Positions 40,429 to 42,520 of a stretch of DNA of 42,520 bases are shown piece after piece. Both the position numbers and the translations under genes were made by a program. The DNA lies in assembly GCA_012841635.1 (NCBI GenBank), contig DUUJ01000018.1, forward strand, positions 1 to 42,520, in the 5' to 3' direction. Under the pieces are notes generated by a model. The model was given only the letters and a program-made list of their open reading frames with translations, did not search any database and was not told where the DNA came from. How positions within the stretch are numbered: position 1 is the stretch's first letter; each line of letters opens with the position of its first letter. Source of the stretch: Clostridiales bacterium (GTDB taxonomy: Bacteria; Bacillota; Clostridia; Oscillospirales; CAG-272).

Positions 40429-41193
40429 ATGAAAAAACTAATTGCAATTGCGATCATGCTGGCGCTTGTTCTTACCGTCGCTTCCGCGGCGGAAGGCGTC
40501 GGCGATGCTTATCCGAGCTCCGGCGTGACCCCGCCGGAAGGTTCCGCTATCATTAAAGGCGAGCTTATCGGTCTTGAAGTAGGCTGGGGCGAAAACGCCG
40601 ACGCCGGCAGAGCCGCCGCGTTTGACGGCGATATCTTCACCTTCTTCGACCCGCTCGGCACTGGCGACGGCTACGCAGGCATCGATGCGGGCGAAGAATA
40701 TATTCTAACCTACATCGTTATTCATCCGCGTGACGGCTTTTTGGATCGCTTTGACGGCGCAGAAATCAACGGCTCCAACGACGGCGAGAACTGGGATCTC
40801 ATCTGGATGAACGAAGAAGGTGAGGCTGCCGAATGGGATTGGCAGAAGATTCCCGCCGACCAGTTCAAGATCAAAGACACCGGCTACCGCTACTATCGTT
40901 ACTATAACGAGCTGATGCACGGCGACGTCGGTGAAGTCGAGCTTTACGGTTATTCCAAAGCCGCCGCCGAAGCTGCCGCCGCTGCCGCCGCAGAACCCGA
41001 ACCCGTAATCGAGGAAGCTCCGGTTGAAGCCGCTCCCGAACCCGCTGCCGAACCGGCTCCTGTCGCTGAAGCAGCTCCGGCTGCCGCCGCTCCGGCGCCC
41101 GCTCCGCAGACCTCCGACATTACCGCGCTTGCGGTTGCCGCCGCCGTTATGGCTCTCGGTTCTGCCGCCCTGGTTTCAAAGAAGAGAAGATAA
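40429..41193 (+). CDS. Secreted surface protein, single discoidin-like domain, paralogue 2
   Basis: 254 residues: signal peptide (1 to about 21, LALVLTVASAAEG), one discoidin-like domain (about 25-180) closely matching the second domain of the preceding gene (AAFDGDIFTFFDPLGTGDG, RFDGAEINGSNDGENWDL), an Ala/Glu/Pro linker, then PQTSD (residue 226) with hydrophobic segment and SKKRR. It lacks the first discoidin domain. The ATG follows GGAGAGAGG-type sequence. Own promoter and terminator suggest a separate transcript. Confidence 0.85.
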   Translation: MKKLIAIAIMLALVLTVASAAEGVGDAYPSSGVTPPEGSAIIKGELIGLEVGWGENADAGRAAAFDGDIFTFFDPLGTGDGYAGIDAGEEYILTYIVIHPRDGFLDRFDGAEINGSNDGENWDLIWMNEEGEAAEWDWQKIPADQFKIKDTGYRYYRYYNELMHGDVGEVELYGYSKAAAEAAAAAAAEPEPVIEEAPVEAAPEPAAEPAPVAEAAPAAAAPAPAPQTSDITALAVAAAVMALGSAALVSKKRR

Positions 41194-41300
41194 GCTCCCG
41201 ATCGAGTCAGGCAGGTCTGCCGAAATCTTCACTTAATTAACAGCAGGTTCCGATAATATCAATACGAATTTGCGGTTAGCTTGACAATTCGGATAAAAAT

Positions 41301-41330
41301 CGTGAAAAGTTTCGACTTTTCGCGGTTTTT
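41301..41330 (+). terminator. Intrinsic terminator of the second surface gene
   Basis: CGTGAAAAG (41301-41309) pairs with CTTTTCGCG (41316-41324, one G-T pair) and is followed by GTTTTT. Confidence 0.85.
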
Positions 41331-41385
41331 ATTATGGTTGTTTTTCGGTTTTCTTAAAATAATTTCTTTTTTGCGAATATTGTTG

Positions 41386-41414
41386 TTGACATGCCGTTTT
41401 TTGTATGATATAAT
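41386..41414 (+). promoter_or_regulatory. Promoter of the third surface protein gene
   Basis: TTGACA at 41386-41391 and TATAAT at 41409-41414 are 17 bases apart with TGA before the -10. A longer reading frame that starts at 41281 would run through this promoter and the preceding terminator, so it is not real. Confidence 0.9.
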
Positions 41415-41466
41415 TATTGCAAGCTCCGAACAACGGTGCATAAATAATACAAAGGAGTGCATTTCC

Positions 41467-42222
41467 ATGAAAAAATTAATTGCTTTTGCAATTACGCTGG
41501 CGCTTGTTCTTACCGTCGCTTCAATGGCAGAAGGCGTCGGCGATGCTTATCCGAGCTCCGGCTTTACCCCGCCGGAAGGCTCCGCCATTATAAAGGGCGA
41601 GCTTATCGGAAACGAAGTCGGCTGGGGCGAAAGCGACGCAGCCGGCAGAGCCGCTGCGTTTGACGGCGATATCTTTACCTTCTTTGACCCGCTCGGCGTC
41701 GGAGACGGCTATGCAGGCATTGATGCCGGCGAAGAGTATGTTCTTACCTACATCGTCATTCATCCCCGTGAAAACTGGAACGCTCGCTACGACGGCGCTG
41801 AAATAAACGGCTCCAATGACGGCGAAAACTGGGATCTCATCTGGATGAACGAAGAAGGTGAGCCCGCCGAATGGGAATGGCAGTACATTCCCGCCGATCA
41901 GTTCAAGATCAAAGAACCGAGCTATCGCTACTATCGTTACTACAACGAACTGCAGCACGGTGACGTAGGCGAAGTCGAGCTTTACGGTTATTCCAAAGCC
42001 GCCGCCGCAGCTGCCGCCGCAGAACCCGAACCCGTAGTCGAGGAAGCTCCGGTTGAAGCCGCTCCCGAACCCGCTGCCGAACCGGCTCCGGTCGCCGAAG
42101 CAGCTCCGGCTGCCGCCGCGCCGGCTCCCGCTCCGCAGACCTCCGACATGACCGCGCTCGCGGTCGCTGCCGCAGTTATGGCTCTCGGTTCCGCCGTTGT
42201 CATATCGAAGAAAAGAAAGTAA
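41467..42222 (+). CDS. Secreted surface protein, single discoidin-like domain, paralogue 3
   Basis: 251 residues with the same layout as paralogue 2: signal peptide (1 to about 21), discoidin-like domain (about 25-180; AAFDGDIFTFFDPLGVGDG, RYDGAEINGSNDGENWDL, HGDVGEVELYGYSKA), Ala/Glu/Pro linker and PQTSD (residue 223) with hydrophobic segment and SKKRK. The loop at IHPRENWNARYDG differs most from its sister (IHPRDGFLDRFDG), which hints at different ligand contacts. The ATG at 41467 has AAAGGAG upstream and lies after the promoter. Confidence 0.85.
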   Translation: MKKLIAFAITLALVLTVASMAEGVGDAYPSSGFTPPEGSAIIKGELIGNEVGWGESDAAGRAAAFDGDIFTFFDPLGVGDGYAGIDAGEEYVLTYIVIHPRENWNARYDGAEINGSNDGENWDLIWMNEEGEPAEWEWQYIPADQFKIKEPSYRYYRYYNELQHGDVGEVELYGYSKAAAAAAAAEPEPVVEEAPVEAAPEPAAEPAPVAEAAPAAAAPAPAPQTSDMTALAVAAAVMALGSAVVISKKRK

Positions 42223-42328
42223 TAATCTTTACACTGCGCCGAAGTCCGCTTAATTCTTCACATAATTAACGGCTGATACCGATAATATCAATACGGATTT
42301 GCGGTTAATTTGACAATTCGGAAAAAGT

Positions 42329-42360
42329 TCACGGAAAGTTATGGCTTTCCGTGATTTTTT
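42329..42360 (+). terminator. Intrinsic terminator of the third surface gene
   Basis: TCACGGAAAG (42329-42338) pairs with CTTTCCGTGA (42345-42354) and is followed by six T. Confidence 0.9.
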
Positions 42361-42520
42361 ATTGCAGTTATTTTTCGGTTCTCTTAAAATAATCGTAAAT
42401 TTCCAAAGTAACTGCAACACATAATAAAAGCTGCAATTAGGCTGAAAAACCGGTGCAATTACATTGAAAAATACAGGTATAAAAGAACAGAACAGGGTAA
42501 AAACGAGATAAAAACAGAAA
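42361..42520. other. AT-rich right edge, no gene recognised
   Basis: No reading frame, promoter or RNA gene was recognised. A 17-base stretch (gtaaatttccaaagtaa, 42395-42411) recurs inverted at the left edge of the window (87-103), followed in both places by GCAACA and later by CTGAAAAACC. Confidence 0.5.

Larger units (their letters stand above)
40349..41385 (+). repeat. Tandem duplication, unit 1 (promoter, surface gene, terminator)
   Basis: This segment of about 1.04 kb is matched by the next one (41386 to about 42400) in promoter, coding sequence and 3' flank, with scattered differences. The 3' flanks share a stretch around CCGATAATATCAATACG, the TTGACAATTCGG sequence, the terminator and CTTAAAATAAT. 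Exact borders are uncertain. Confidence 0.75.
41386..42400 (+). repeat. Tandem duplication, unit 2 (promoter, surface gene, terminator)
   Basis: Second copy of the unit starting at 40349. Likeness in the 3' flank fades after the CTTAAAATAAT at about 42383-42393; no third promoter copy follows before the window ends. Confidence 0.75.

Noticed and set aside
41281-41466. N-terminal extension of the third surface protein
   Set aside because: The extra frame runs through the terminator of the preceding gene and the consensus promoter; the ATG at 41467 has a good ribosome site and starts a normal signal peptide.

Overview
The window looks like a chromosomal segment from an anaerobic Clostridia-type Firmicute, probably uncultured. 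Coding sequence is GC-rich and spacers are AT-rich. Promoters are textbook sigma-A type (TTGACA / TATAAT, often with an extended -10). Ribosome sites are AGGAGG-like, terminators are hairpins with T-runs, and the content (alaS, rbfA-nrnA-truB, a ThrE-type exporter, an NYN-domain protein, YhaN/YhaO-like repair proteins, surface proteins ending in a hydrophobic segment plus KKRK) fits that group. The taxonomic call is inference only. No tRNA, rRNA, CRISPR array, insertion sequence or phage gene was recognised.

Layout. 1-2.9 kb: alaS with its own promoter and terminator; a divergent gene begins just off the left edge. 3.0-4.6 kb: an orphan solute-binding lipoprotein. 4.7-7.9 kb (minus): a 2-keto-3-deoxygluconate (KDG) kinase-like gene followed by three small proteins of unknown role and a glycerophosphodiester phosphodiesterase. 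8.0-10.4 kb: a secreted GH36-like lipoprotein. 10.4-12.3 kb (minus): a cyclase-family hydrolase and a second KDG kinase whose promoter shares a 13-bp element with that of the first. 12.4-15.9 kb (minus): a TetM/EF-G-like GTPase and a ThrE-type exporter. 16.0-17.3 kb: a CE15-like hydrolase lacking its expected histidine. 17.3-19.5 kb: an NYN-domain protein with a structured leader and an in-frame amber codon. 19.7-20.4 kb: an orphan corrinoid protein. 20.5-21.9 kb (minus): a zinc-ribbon membrane protein and a YhhN-like protein.

21.9-36.2 kb is one long plus-strand gene train with overlapping or nearly touching genes: rbfA, nrnA, truB, xylB, an ilvB-like gene, yhaO-like, a HAD phosphatase, a 2-hydroxyacid dehydrogenase, yhaN-like, an HD-like/GH43-like fusion, a small protein, a zeta-toxin-like kinase and an mnmM-like methyltransferase. 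It has one clear promoter at the start and one clear terminator at the end, so ribosome and tRNA maturation, sugar and keto-acid metabolism, DNA-end processing and a toxin-antitoxin-like pair may be co-transcribed.

36.2-42.5 kb: a two-component system (minus) faces a set of three paralogous discoidin-like surface proteins (plus). Hexamer repeats lie between the divergent promoters. The second and third surface genes form a tandem duplication of about 1 kb that includes promoter and terminator.

The strongest leads are the amber-interrupted NYN gene and its attenuator-like leader, the degenerate-HD/glycosidase fusion beside a zeta-like module, the shared KDG-kinase element, and the two-component/surface-protein locus with a PQTSD tail motif.
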